A program made the position numbers and the translations under genes. The notes beneath the pieces were generated by a model that did no database searches, was not told the DNA's origin, and was given only the letters and a program-made list of their open reading frames with translations. Positions 6,777 through 14,400 of a DNA stretch of 16,965 nt are shown one piece after another. The DNA comes from Candidatus Levyibacteriota bacterium (GTDB lineage Bacteria; Patescibacteriota; Microgenomatia; Levybacterales; UBA12049). Location of the stretch: contig PRDT01000075.1 in assembly GCA_003173995.1 (NCBI GenBank), positions 1 to 16,965 on the forward strand, read 5' to 3'. Positions within the stretch are counted from its first letter, which is position 1. Every line of letters begins with the position of its first letter.

Positions 6777-8591
6777 ATGATAAAACGCCTACTTTTATTT
6801 CTTATTTTCTTCATTGGATTTGCGACTTTTGTCCCACAAACACACGCTGAAAGCAATTTTAGTACTTCATATAAAGTAGATTACACAGTTAATATTAATG
6901 GCACGACTCATGCAGTCTTTACTATTTCACTGAAAAACAAAACAGATAAATACTTTGCCTCATCTTACACATTAAAAGTCGGATTCCCCACTATTTCTAA
7001 TGTAAAGGCTTCAGATCCAAATGGAGGTATAAGCCCAAATATTAAAAGAATGGAAGATGGTCAGCAGATAAGTCTTACTTTTAATAAAGACGCACTAGGT
7101 AAAAATGCAACTATTCCCTTTACTATTTCATTTGATACACCGGATATAGCAAGTCAAAATGGATCTATTTGGGAGGTAAATATTCCTGGTCTAGCCAATC
7201 AAAATGATTTTGAAGATTTTGGGGTCAGTGTCACTGTGCCATCATCATTTGGTTCACCACTTTTTATCAAACCTGATACAGGGAGCAAATCTCTTACTTT
7301 TTCCAAAGAGCAGCTCGGTAGATCAGGGATTTCAATCGCATTTGGTACCAAACAAACATACGCATTTTCTCTAAATTATCATATTCGTAATAACCATTTA
7401 TTTCCTCTCAAAACAGAAATTGCTTTACCTCCTAACACCTCATACCAACATGTCTCTCTCTCTTCTATTTCTCCCAAGCCTCTTGCTGTAAGAGAGGATT
7501 CAGATGGAAATTGGCTTGCCTCTTATTTACTTACCCCTTCTCAGACAATGACAGTCAATGTGAAAGGCAACACCTTCCAATCTCTCAGTCCAGAACAAGA
7601 TTCACTCTCTCAGGCAGAAAAAACTTTGTATACCAAACCACTACAGTATTGGCAGTCAAATGATAGTCATATACTGCAGTTAGCAAAGGATCTAAAGACT
7701 CCTTATGCAATTTATCAATACGTCGTGAAGACATTGCATTATGACTTCTCTCGCGTCTCAGATAGTCAGGAGCGACTTGGTGCAGTTGCTGTCCTCAACA
7801 AGCCTAACTCTGCCGTGTGTCTTGAATTTACAGATCTTTTTATTGCAATTGCTCGGGCTGCTGGTATTCCTGCGAGGGAAATAGATGGGTATGCATTCAC
7901 TCAAAATAGTAAAGAAAGACCTGTCTTTTTATCAAAAGAAATTCTCCATGCGTGGCCTGAATATTATGATAGTTCTTCACAAAGTTGGGTTATGGTTGAT
8001 CCTACCTGGCAAAGTACCACAGGAGGGATAGATTATTTTCACACTTTTGATCTTGATCATGTTGCTTTCGTTATTAAAGGAGTGGCTAGCACAATGCCTA
8101 TTCCAGCTGGAGGATACAAAGTCTCAGGACAAGATGCTGTCAAAGATATTAGTATGACATTTGATACTGATACTGCTGAGTCAGCGCCACAAGTGAGCGC
8201 TCTTATTTCCATGTCTAATACACTATCGTCGGGTTTTCCAGTAAACGGAAATCTTGTCCTCGAAAATACTGGTCAAACACTTTTTCCTCCTCAAGAGGTC
8301 ATAGTAAAAGGAAGTCTACCTGGAGAGAAGATATCATTAACAACACAACCTCTCCCTCCATTTGGGAAAATAACAGTTCCTTTTTCTTTGTCCAAAACAT
8401 CTTTTTTGACAAGAAGGCCTGATACGATTACAATACAGGTTGCTGGAAAGACAATTTCAAAGACAATTACTATCTCTCCATTTTCTTTTCAGTACATTGG
8501 ACTTATAGGAGGTATTTTCGTTGCTATACTCTGTATTATCATATTTATCATTGCCGCAAAGCCCTGGCGTTTATTTATTTCTCAACGATAA
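6777..8591 (+). CDS. Secreted, membrane-anchored transglutaminase-like protein
   Basis: This 604-residue protein has a signal peptide (about residues 1-24, MIKRLLLFLIFFIGFATF then THA before ESN) and a C-terminal membrane span (about 572-594) ending in a short basic tail, so most of it should lie outside the cell. Residues 25-270 look like beta-sandwich material. Residues 300-425 are a transglutaminase/protease-like core with the Cys-His-Asp triad visible: C348 in SAVCLEFTDLFIAIARAAGI, H391 in LHAWPEYYD, and D408 in WVMVDPTWQ. Residues 470-565 resemble an Ig/CARDB-like beta domain. Such enzymes cleave or cross-link peptides; the substrate here is unknown, with cell-surface protein or peptide processing a reasonable guess. 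Its last 71 bases also encode the start of UvrC in another frame. Confidence 0.88.
   Translation: MIKRLLLFLIFFIGFATFVPQTHAESNFSTSYKVDYTVNINGTTHAVFTISLKNKTDKYFASSYTLKVGFPTISNVKASDPNGGISPNIKRMEDGQQISLTFNKDALGKNATIPFTISFDTPDIASQNGSIWEVNIPGLANQNDFEDFGVSVTVPSSFGSPLFIKPDTGSKSLTFSKEQLGRSGISIAFGTKQTYAFSLNYHIRNNHLFPLKTEIALPPNTSYQHVSLSSISPKPLAVREDSDGNWLASYLLTPSQTMTVNVKGNTFQSLSPEQDSLSQAEKTLYTKPLQYWQSNDSHILQLAKDLKTPYAIYQYVVKTLHYDFSRVSDSQERLGAVAVLNKPNSAVCLEFTDLFIAIARAAGIPAREIDGYAFTQNSKERPVFLSKEILHAWPEYYDSSSQSWVMVDPTWQSTTGGIDYFHTFDLDHVAFVIKGVASTMPIPAGGYKVSGQDAVKDISMTFDTDTAESAPQVSALISMSNTLSSGFPVNGNLVLENTGQTLFPPQEVIVKGSLPGEKISLTTQPLPPFGKITVPFSLSKTSFLTRRPDTITIQVAGKTISKTITISPFSFQYIGLIGGIFVAILCIIIFIIAAKPWRLFISQR
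8507..8513 (+). promoter_or_regulatory. Strong Shine-Dalgarno for uvrC inside the upstream gene
   Basis: AGGAGGT lies 7 bases before the TTG at 8521, within codons for the membrane span of the transglutaminase-like protein. It is the only clear Shine-Dalgarno I find before any gene in the window, and it decides the choice of TTG 8521 as the uvrC start. Confidence 0.75.
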
Positions 8592-9801
8592 AGGGGTTAT
8601 TCTCTACGTTGGAAAAGCGAAAAACCTCAAGAATAGAGTTTCCTCTTACTTTGCTAATAAAAATTCGCTTCTTGGCAAAACCTATCAACTTGTCGGACAA
8701 GTAAAGAAAATACGTATTATCCAAGTGGAGTCAGAAATAGAAGCATTGCTTCTTGAGGCAAATCTCATTAAAAAATACGCTCCAAAATATAACATCAGAA
8801 TGACTGATGGAAAAGCCTATCCACTTATTCGAATTACGAACAAATCTCTCTATCCATCTGTTCTGACAGCACGAAGGTTTGATGACCCAAAGTCTCTTTA
8901 CTTTGGCCCATTTCCTAATGTAACAGCTATGAGAGAAGTGCTTCGTCTCATCAGAAGGATTTTCCCCTATCAATCTGTTCCCAATCACCCAAAGCGTACT
9001 TGCTTGTATCATCACCTAGGGCTTTGTCCTTGCCTGCCTGTTTTCCCAAGTGATAATTATCAAAAACAATATAAAAAGACCCTAAAACATATTATTGATT
9101 TTTTGGATGGTAAAACAGCAAAGGTTATTGCAGACTTAGAGAAAGAAAGAGAAGAAGCAAGCAAAAATGAAGCATTCGAAAAGGCAGCTCACATACAAAA
9201 ACAAATTGATCATATCAATTATGTTACTCATCCAGTTCACACTCCATTTGAATATGAGACCAACCCAAATTTAAAAGGTGAGCTTCGTATGCAAGAAATG
9301 CTTTCTCTGCAGCAAGTTTTGTCAGCAGAAAATATTCATATTGATCTTCCACGAAGAATTGAATGCTATGATAATTCTAATTTTCAAGGGACCAATCCTA
9401 CCTCGTCTATGGTTGTCCTTACCAATGGGGAAATAGATAAAAGCCAGTACAGGAAATTTAAAGTAAAGACTGTCAAAGGACCAAACGACTTTGCATCAAT
9501 GCAGGAAATACTCACAAGGCGTCTTAAGCACAGAGAATGGCCTCTTCCACAGCTTTTTATTGTAGATGGAGGAAAAGGTCAGGTAAGCGCTGTAAAAGAG
9601 GTATTTGACACACTGGGAGTTACGATTCCTCTTATTGGTCTTGCAAAAAGAGAAGAAACAATTATCACATCCGACCTCCAGGAGATCTCTTTACCCAAGA
9701 ATAGTCCCGCACTACAACTGATGATGAGAATTCGAGATGAAGCGCACCGATTTGCCATTACTTTTCATCGAAAGCTACGATCTAAGGCTGCTTTTACCTA
9801 A
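8521..9801 (+). CDS. uvrC: Compact excinuclease ABC subunit C (UvrC)
   Basis: UvrC makes the two incisions of nucleotide excision repair. Seen here are an N-terminal GIY-YIG nuclease domain (GVYLF at 16-20, LYVGKAKNLKNRVSSYF at 28-44), a cysteine patch (C161, C169, C171), a UVR UvrB-binding motif (about 204-238) and an RNase H-like 5' nuclease domain with D284 (IECYDNSN), D349 (FIVDGGKGQ) and H409 (RDEAHRFAI). At 426 residues it is far shorter than the usual 600 or so. The segment between the UVR motif and the RNase H domain is nearly gone, and the protein stops at HRKLRSKAAFT, just where the C-terminal helix-hairpin-helix domain would begin. The TTG start is fixed by the AGGAGGT and by the LPQSPGVY alignment to the family. 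It overlaps the upstream gene by 71 bases and the convergent GNAT gene by 8 bases. Confidence 0.95.
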   Translation: MLYSVLSYLSLPQSPGVYLFLNDKGVILYVGKAKNLKNRVSSYFANKNSLLGKTYQLVGQVKKIRIIQVESEIEALLLEANLIKKYAPKYNIRMTDGKAYPLIRITNKSLYPSVLTARRFDDPKSLYFGPFPNVTAMREVLRLIRRIFPYQSVPNHPKRTCLYHHLGLCPCLPVFPSDNYQKQYKKTLKHIIDFLDGKTAKVIADLEKEREEASKNEAFEKAAHIQKQIDHINYVTHPVHTPFEYETNPNLKGELRMQEMLSLQQVLSAENIHIDLPRRIECYDNSNFQGTNPTSSMVVLTNGEIDKSQYRKFKVKTVKGPNDFASMQEILTRRLKHREWPLPQLFIVDGGKGQVSAVKEVFDTLGVTIPLIGLAKREETIITSDLQEISLPKNSPALQLMMRIRDEAHRFAITFHRKLRSKAAFT

Positions 9802-10204
9802 TTTTCTTCCAGAACCACTTATAGTTTCTTCCTGCAGTAAAACCGTATGAAGTATATTCCTGTTGCCTTAATTCATCTTCCTCAGAGCAGATAATATGAG
9901 CTTCATTGTACCCCTTTTTGTAAAAAATCTTTTCTCCTTCTTGTAAAAGTTTGATTTTCACTTCTGGTCTTTTTTCTTCAGCCACCAGACGAAAAAATAA
10001 TGCCAGACGACCTGTATCAAGCAGGGTAATGCTCCCAGTCATTTTATCATCTTCAACAGCAAGTAAAATAGCATCAGGATCCTTGGTAATTTGTTGATTT
10101 ATTCGATCTTTTGCATCTGTTTGTGCGTCAAACCACCCGGTAGCTTGATATAACTTTTTCAGTGCTGGATAATCTTCTGGAGAATATCGACGTATTAGTA
10201 TCAT
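9794..10204 (-). CDS. Small GNAT-family N-acetyltransferase
   Basis: The 136-residue protein has the GNAT outline: an N-terminal beta-alpha start (MILIRRYSPEDYPALKKLYQ), a middle strand AILLAVEDDKMTGSITLLDTG (about 55-75), an acetyl-CoA-binding segment in degenerate form (VAEEKRPEVKIKLLQEGEKI), a beta strand AHIICSEED and a C-terminal YTSYGFTAGRNYKWFWKKIR typical of the last GNAT strands. GNAT enzymes move an acetyl group from acetyl-CoA to amines; the substrate here is unknown. The ATG follows the stop of the binding-protein gene after only 3 bases (TAA tca ATG) with no Shine-Dalgarno, so translation is probably coupled. Its stop overlaps the uvrC stop from the other strand. Confidence 0.85.
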   Translation of the reverse strand: MILIRRYSPEDYPALKKLYQATGWFDAQTDAKDRINQQITKDPDAILLAVEDDKMTGSITLLDTGRLALFFRLVAEEKRPEVKIKLLQEGEKIFYKKGYNEAHIICSEEDELRQQEYTSYGFTAGRNYKWFWKKIR

Positions 10205-10207
10205 TGA

Positions 10208-11557
10208 TTAGTTTCGAACGAGCGTATAACTGTATGGAAAATAAAGAAATGTAGCAGGTTGCTCATCAATAAGATATTTTTGGAAATCTGCGTAGATTTT
10301 CATACGTTCATTTTTATCAATTGTTTTACGACCATCCTCAAGCAATTTATCAATACGCTGACTGTTATTAAAATGAGTAATATTATTTGGTTGATATGAA
10401 TGCCAGAGTGAATATTGATCAGGATCTTTTGGAACATTAAAATCAGCTAAATACATTTGAAATGATGAGGGGACAGCGGTGACAACTTGAATTTTTGTCT
10501 CAATACCAATTGTTTTCCATGCTTTTTGCAACTCTCGTGCAAGTTCTTGATATTTTGGCTCAGTTGAGATGGTAAAGCTTGGCAATTTTGAATCTTTTCC
10601 GAAAGACGCATCCAATAAAAGTTTGGAATGTGTTGTATCTTGATTGTGTGCATTGGTTAAAAGATATGCCCAAGAAGTAGAAGGAAATGGTGAATATGCA
10701 CGATTTCCTTCCTTAAATTCATTTGGCAGAGCATAGGAAAGTGCGTCACGTAATTTCTTATCAGAAAGATCTTTATCTTGTGTGTTATAGAATAATGTCA
10801 CAAGGACAGTATAATTTGTTGATTTTTCAATCTGAGTATTTGGAAAAGAAGTAAATGATGTATTTTGAAAATCAATATTCGGAAGATTTTTTGCAATTGA
10901 TACCTCACCTAGGGCATATGCAATCTTTAATGCATCATCTGTTGGATAAAATTGATAAATTTCTGTCGTTCCTGATCTGGTAGGCGCAAGGGTAATTGAT
11001 TGTATAAATGAACCATTAAACTTAATGTGTGCAATTTTATAGTTACCTATTCCTACAAATCCAGATTTGAAAAGAGGTCGAGAAAGAGTTATGAGAAAAG
11101 GAGCATAAGGATCTCGTAAGTGAAAGACAATTCTATTATCAGAAGGTCTGTCAATTTTTACATCAGAGAAAGATACTGCTATCTCCTTTGAAGTAAGAGG
11201 TGTGCCATCGGTAAAACGCTCTTTGGTATTGAGTGTCACTTCATATGTTTTGCCACTATCCAGTATTTTCCATGAAGTAGCAAGATCAGGCTTTACATCT
11301 CCTTTGTCATCAACTTTGGTAAGGCCACGTGAAACCTCGGAAAGAAAGGAAGATGGCAAACTATCAATAGTATAAGAGCCGACAACGCCTATTGTTTGTT
11401 TGTTATCGATAGTCAGCTGATGAATAAATGAAAAAAGAAATGATTGTAAAAGGAAAAAAACACCAAGGCCAATAAGAAAAGAAAGGAGAATTATTTTTCC
11501 CCATCGCTTTATGTATGCCTTAACAAGCCAAATAATGAGTCTTCTTTTGATCACCAT
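10208..11557 (-). CDS. Membrane-anchored oligopeptide ABC transporter substrate-binding protein (SBP_bac_5 type)
   Basis: The 449-residue protein resembles DppA/OppA-type extracellular binding proteins (SBP_bac_5). After a basic N-terminus there is one strong membrane span (about 20-42, KIILLSFLIGLGVFFLLQSF) with no clear cleavage or lipobox cysteine, so it is probably an uncleaved anchor. The binding domain shows family hallmarks: SRGLTKVDDKGDVKPDLATS (about 78-97), TYEVTLNTKERFTDGTPLTS (about 104-123), the KLRDALSYAL helix, and LQKAWKTIGIETKIQ near the C-terminal lobe. It is somewhat shorter than typical family members (about 500-550). No permease or ATPase gene lies in this window, so its transporter is elsewhere or it has another binding role. 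It lies 6 bases after secG and 3 bases before the GNAT gene. Confidence 0.88.
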   Translation of the reverse strand: MVIKRRLIIWLVKAYIKRWGKIILLSFLIGLGVFFLLQSFLFSFIHQLTIDNKQTIGVVGSYTIDSLPSSFLSEVSRGLTKVDDKGDVKPDLATSWKILDSGKTYEVTLNTKERFTDGTPLTSKEIAVSFSDVKIDRPSDNRIVFHLRDPYAPFLITLSRPLFKSGFVGIGNYKIAHIKFNGSFIQSITLAPTRSGTTEIYQFYPTDDALKIAYALGEVSIAKNLPNIDFQNTSFTSFPNTQIEKSTNYTVLVTLFYNTQDKDLSDKKLRDALSYALPNEFKEGNRAYSPFPSTSWAYLLTNAHNQDTTHSKLLLDASFGKDSKLPSFTISTEPKYQELARELQKAWKTIGIETKIQVVTAVPSSFQMYLADFNVPKDPDQYSLWHSYQPNNITHFNNSQRIDKLLEDGRKTIDKNERMKIYADFQKYLIDEQPATFLYFPYSYTLVRN

Positions 11558-11563
11558 AGACTG

Positions 11564-11776
11564 TTATCGATGAAGGAGAAGTAGCACCGAAATGATAGCG
11601 AAAAGTGAGGTGAGTATCCCTGTTGACCAAAAAAGAATTTTCTCAACACTTCTTTTACTTCTATAGAATTCTCCTGCTCCACCAAATGCCGTAGAAAGAC
11701 CACTACCTTGCATTTGCAAAAGAATAGATCCAATAAGCAAAGCGCCAACTATAATTTCAAGAATAAAAAGTACCAT
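11564..11776 (-). CDS. secG: Protein translocase subunit SecG
   Basis: SecG is the small non-essential subunit of the SecYEG export channel. This 70-residue protein has the expected two membrane spans (about 3-21 and 47-67), with the conserved loop between them: LLQMQGSGLSTAFGGAGEFY then a basic RSKRSVEK and the second helix. Length and topology fit the family. It starts 7 bases after yvcK without a Shine-Dalgarno; a TATAAT box overlaps the yvcK stop, so it may be both read through from yvcK and started from its own leaderless promoter. Confidence 0.93.
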   Translation of the reverse strand: MVLFILEIIVGALLIGSILLQMQGSGLSTAFGGAGEFYRSKRSVEKILFWSTGILTSLFAIISVLLLLHR

Positions 11777-11782
11777 AAGGGT

Positions 11783-11812
11783 ATTATATATTTTCTATAA
11801 GAACCTTTGCAA
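11783..11812 (-). promoter_or_regulatory. Internal leaderless promoter for secG
   Basis: On the minus strand TTGCAA (11807-11812), 18 bases, then a perfect TATAAT (11783-11788) end 6 bases before the secG ATG. The TATAAT spans the yvcK stop codon. The spacing matches the other leaderless starts here. Confidence 0.45.
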
Positions 11813-12752
11813 GTTTGGCAGGGCTGTGATACAGAGGGAACTCTTTATCAACAACATCTCTCACAAGAATTTTGGTATTTTCTAATTTTTCGATATTATT
11901 TCGCACATAGTGGTAATGAAATTTACGTGGTATATGGACTGAAAAATTATTATTAACAATTATTAGATTCAAATCAACCTGGCCAATATGTCTTTCAATT
12001 GCGTCTATGTAATCCTGGGTTTTATACCCACGTGTTTCAAATGGTTTATTTGCAATATTTACTACAAACACCTTCTTGGCTTTTGTCTTTTTAATTGCCT
12101 CACTAATATCCGGAACAATCAAAACCGGCAATACTGCCGTATAAAGATCTCCAGGCCCCAAAACAATAATATCAGCATCCATTATTTGCTGGACAGCGTG
12201 GCTATCTGCTTTTGCATTAGATGGGTGCAAGTATACCCGCTCAAGAATTCTTTTCCCTCTATATTTTCCAAGATCAATTTTTTCTTCTCCAAAAATTTCT
12301 TTTCCTTCAACTGTTTTGGCAGAAATATTAACATGTTCTGCTGTTGCAGGAAGAAATGTACCAGGAATATGAAACGTTTTCTGGAAAATAGCTACAGATT
12401 CTTTAAAATCTCCGGTAATACTTGTCAAAGCAGCCATAATAAGATTACCCATTTTGTGACCCCCAAGTGAGTCATCTTTTCCATATCTATTCCCTTCAAA
12501 ACGATAAGTGAGAAGCTTACTGAGGTAACCGTCTTTTGAGTTATTAGCCAAAGCTGCCATACACGAGACAATATCTCCTGGAGGAAACATGTTATAGAGC
12601 CTTCTGAGTCTTCCTGCAGAACCACCATCATCAGCCATTGAGGTAATTGTTGTAATATCTTTTGTGTACTTTTTAAGGCCTTTAATAAGGTTAACTGTTC
12701 CAATTCCTCCTCCAAGACAGACTATTTTTAATTGTTTGTTATTATTCTCCAT
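11784..12752 (-). CDS. yvcK: YvcK/CofD-like protein (gluconeogenesis/morphogenesis factor)
   Basis: The 322-residue protein belongs to the CofD-like YvcK family. In Bacillus, YvcK binds UDP-sugars such as UDP-GlcNAc and is needed for cell shape and growth on gluconeogenic carbon sources. Family motifs are clear: the nucleotide-binding loop VCLGGGIGTV (11-20), ADDGGSAGRLR (40-50, usually DDGGSSGRLR), PPGD (57-60), GGHKMGNL (97-104), VNISAKTVEG (141-150) and GPGDLYTAVLP (199-209, with Asp where Ser is common). Length is normal. Its ATG lies inside the end of the PF04020 gene (11-base overlap, ATGGAGAATAA), which implies coupled translation. There is no Shine-Dalgarno. Confidence 0.94.
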   Translation of the reverse strand: MENNNKQLKIVCLGGGIGTVNLIKGLKKYTKDITTITSMADDGGSAGRLRRLYNMFPPGDIVSCMAALANNSKDGYLSKLLTYRFEGNRYGKDDSLGGHKMGNLIMAALTSITGDFKESVAIFQKTFHIPGTFLPATAEHVNISAKTVEGKEIFGEEKIDLGKYRGKRILERVYLHPSNAKADSHAVQQIMDADIIVLGPGDLYTAVLPVLIVPDISEAIKKTKAKKVFVVNIANKPFETRGYKTQDYIDAIERHIGQVDLNLIIVNNNFSVHIPRKFHYHYVRNNIEKLENTKILVRDVVDKEFPLYHSPAKLAKVLIENI

Positions 12753-13155
12753 CGTTAATAACCCAGCGTATTGCGCTAATAGTAAAGGTCAAAAGTGCAG
12801 CAATTACTATATAGGCAAGTATTATACTATGAATTGCAATTTTTGGTACGACGAAGCCTGCAAGGGAAAGTCCTGGAATAACAAATGACTTTACTACAAT
12901 GCTTTTTACAAGGAGTGAAAGCGTCCATAAAATAATCGCGTTGGTAATAAAGGAAAAAAGTCCAAAAGTAATAAAATTAAACGGTAAAGATACAAATTGC
13001 AAAAGTGGTTTCATAAGAAAAAAAAGCAAGGTCAGGACAGCTCCACCTATAAGAATAGTAGGGATACCACCAAAGATAAAAAATCCAGGCACAAATTGAG
13101 CAACAATAGTGAGCGCAAGACAGTGAATAAAGATGGGGCGAACAATACCTTTCAT
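12742..13155 (-). CDS. Four-helix PF04020-type membrane protein (phage holin 4 superfamily)
   Basis: This 137-residue, very hydrophobic protein has four predicted membrane spans (about 7-28, 32-52, 57-80, 105-130) and the family pattern GGAVLTLLFFLMKPLLQFVS followed by LPFNFITFGLFSFITNAIIL. The family, named for a mycobacteriophage holin, is a common chromosomal membrane protein in bacteria and its role is not known; there is no phage context here. It is the first gene of the minus-strand run and overlaps yvcK by 11 bases. Confidence 0.88.
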   Translation of the reverse strand: MKGIVRPIFIHCLALTIVAQFVPGFFIFGGIPTILIGGAVLTLLFFLMKPLLQFVSLPFNFITFGLFSFITNAIILWTLSLLVKSIVVKSFVIPGLSLAGFVVPKIAIHSIILAYIVIAALLTFTISAIRWVINDGE

Positions 13156-13163
13156 CTACGCTC

Positions 13164-13193
13164 ATGGTAACAAAAAGTGTGTGTTTGAGTCAA
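13164..13193 (-). promoter_or_regulatory. Promoter of the PF04020-yvcK-secG run (TTGACT-18-TACCAT)
   Basis: On the minus strand TTGACT (13188-13193) and TACCAT (13164-13169) are 18 bases apart. The -10 ends 8 bases before the ATG at 13155, so transcription should start about 2 bases before the ATG. Confidence 0.5.
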
Positions 13194-13203
13194 ATTAGAC
13201 TAC

Positions 13204-13231
13204 TTGCCCTAAAAAAATGCTGTGTTAGAAT
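13204..13231 (+). promoter_or_regulatory. Promoter of the DUF2130 gene (TTGCCC-16-TAGAAT)
   Basis: TTGCCC (13204-13209), 16 bases, TAGAAT (13226-13231); the -10 ends 8 bases before the ATG at 13240, so the leader is 2 bases or less. It is divergent from the PF04020 promoter, with the two -35 boxes 10 bases apart. Confidence 0.5.
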
Positions 13232-13239
13232 AAGCAAGT

Positions 13240-14382
13240 ATGCAAACGATTATTTGCCCCCATTGTAAAAAAGAAGTTGATATTCCGGCAGCCTTAGAAG
13301 GCGAGCTAACCGCAAAATTAACAAAAGAATTTGAGGAGAAGCAAAAAGAAGCGATAGAAGAAGCAAAAAAGCTTGCGCTTGAAGATTCATCTAAGAAGCT
13401 CAAAGAAGAATTTGCAGATCAAATGAAACGAACCAAAGAAGATCTAGAGGCAAAAGATGAAAGAATTAAAAAACTTCTTGATCAAATGACCGAGTTGACC
13501 AATGAGCTTCGTGAATCCAAGAAAGAAAAAGAAGAAGCTAAGTTAGAAATGGCGAAAAAGCTCGCTGAAGAAGAAGACAAAATACGCGAGGATGCAATGA
13601 AGAAAGCGGAGGAGACACAAAGGCTTAAAATTGCAGAAAAGGAAAAGCAGTTGCAAGATGCTTTGAAAGAAGCTGAAGATATGAAGCGCAAACTCCAACA
13701 GGGTTCTCAGCAACTACAAGGAGAGACATTCGAAGTAGAATTTGAAGAACAACTGAGACAGCGCTACCCTCACGATAAAATAAGTCCAGTTGGAAAGGGA
13801 ATAAAGGGTGGAGATATTATCCAAGAAGTATGGGACGCTCAAGGAAATTACGCTGGGAAAGTATTGTGGGAGCTGAAAAATACCAAAGCATGGAGCGAAC
13901 CATGGATAGATAAGTTAAAGGTAGATAAGAGAAGTATCACAGGAGATGAAGCAGTTATTATTTCTGAAGTTTTACCAGCAGACATGAGCATTGCAGGATT
14001 TCGAAATGGTGTATGGGTAACACAACGCAGTTTTGCACTTTCTCTTGCCGATACGTTAAGAGCCAAGCTTATTCAACTTTTCCATGTCAAGAAATCTTCA
14101 GAAGGAAAAGATACAAAAATGGAAATACTCTACAGCTATCTTTCTGGCACTGAATTTAAAAACCATGTTGAAGCAATTGTTGAAGCATTCTCAAGCATGC
14201 AAGGAGAAGTAGAAAAAGAAAAGAGATACTTTGCCAATAAGTGGGCACGAGACGAGAAGTCCATACGACAGGTAATAGATAATACCATTGGTATGAGAGG
14301 CGACTTACAAGGAATAATGGGTAATGCGTTGCCGCAAATAAAAGACTTAGAAGTACTAGAATTGAATAGCGGTTCTGAATAA
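13240..14382 (+). CDS. DUF2130 protein with coiled coil and nuclease-like fold
   Basis: The 380-residue protein fits DUF2130. It opens with a CxxC knuckle (ICPHCKKEVD, C6 and C9), runs into a long, highly charged coiled coil (about 20-160, Glu/Lys/Ala-rich), and then a globular domain. That domain shows D192 in IKGGDIIQEV and E211-L-K213 in VLWELKNTKAW, the spacing of a PD-(D/E)XK-type nuclease core, followed by DEAVIISEVLP and the conserved GVWVTQRSFALSLADTLR. A second coiled coil (about 305-345) precedes the C-terminus. DNA cleavage or binding is suggested by the fold and not demonstrated for the family. It is a single-gene unit, divergent from the PF04020-yvcK run and convergent with the stalk-protein gene, 16 bases away. 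Confidence 0.88.
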   Translation: MQTIICPHCKKEVDIPAALEGELTAKLTKEFEEKQKEAIEEAKKLALEDSSKKLKEEFADQMKRTKEDLEAKDERIKKLLDQMTELTNELRESKKEKEEAKLEMAKKLAEEEDKIREDAMKKAEETQRLKIAEKEKQLQDALKEAEDMKRKLQQGSQQLQGETFEVEFEEQLRQRYPHDKISPVGKGIKGGDIIQEVWDAQGNYAGKVLWELKNTKAWSEPWIDKLKVDKRSITGDEAVIISEVLPADMSIAGFRNGVWVTQRSFALSLADTLRAKLIQLFHVKKSSEGKDTKMEILYSYLSGTEFKNHVEAIVEAFSSMQGEVEKEKRYFANKWARDEKSIRQVIDNTIGMRGDLQGIMGNALPQIKDLEVLELNSGSE

Positions 14383-14383
14383 C

Positions 14384-14400
14384 AATTTTTCCTCAAAATT
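14384..14400. terminator. Weak bidirectional stem between convergent genes
   Basis: AATTTT (14384-14389) pairs with AAAATT (14395-14400) over a 5-base loop in the gap between the DUF2130 stop and the stalk-protein stop. It is AT-only, with a short T-run on either strand, so it could end transcription from both sides only weakly. Confidence 0.3.

Noticed and set aside
11988..12470. Plus-strand 160-codon frame opposite yvcK
   Set aside because: Cys/Phe/Asn-rich shadow of a well-conserved gene with no start signal.
12742..13155. Prophage remnant suggested by the holin-like protein
   Set aside because: No phage genes, integrase or att-like repeats nearby; PF04020 proteins are common chromosomal membrane proteins, and this one overlaps yvcK.
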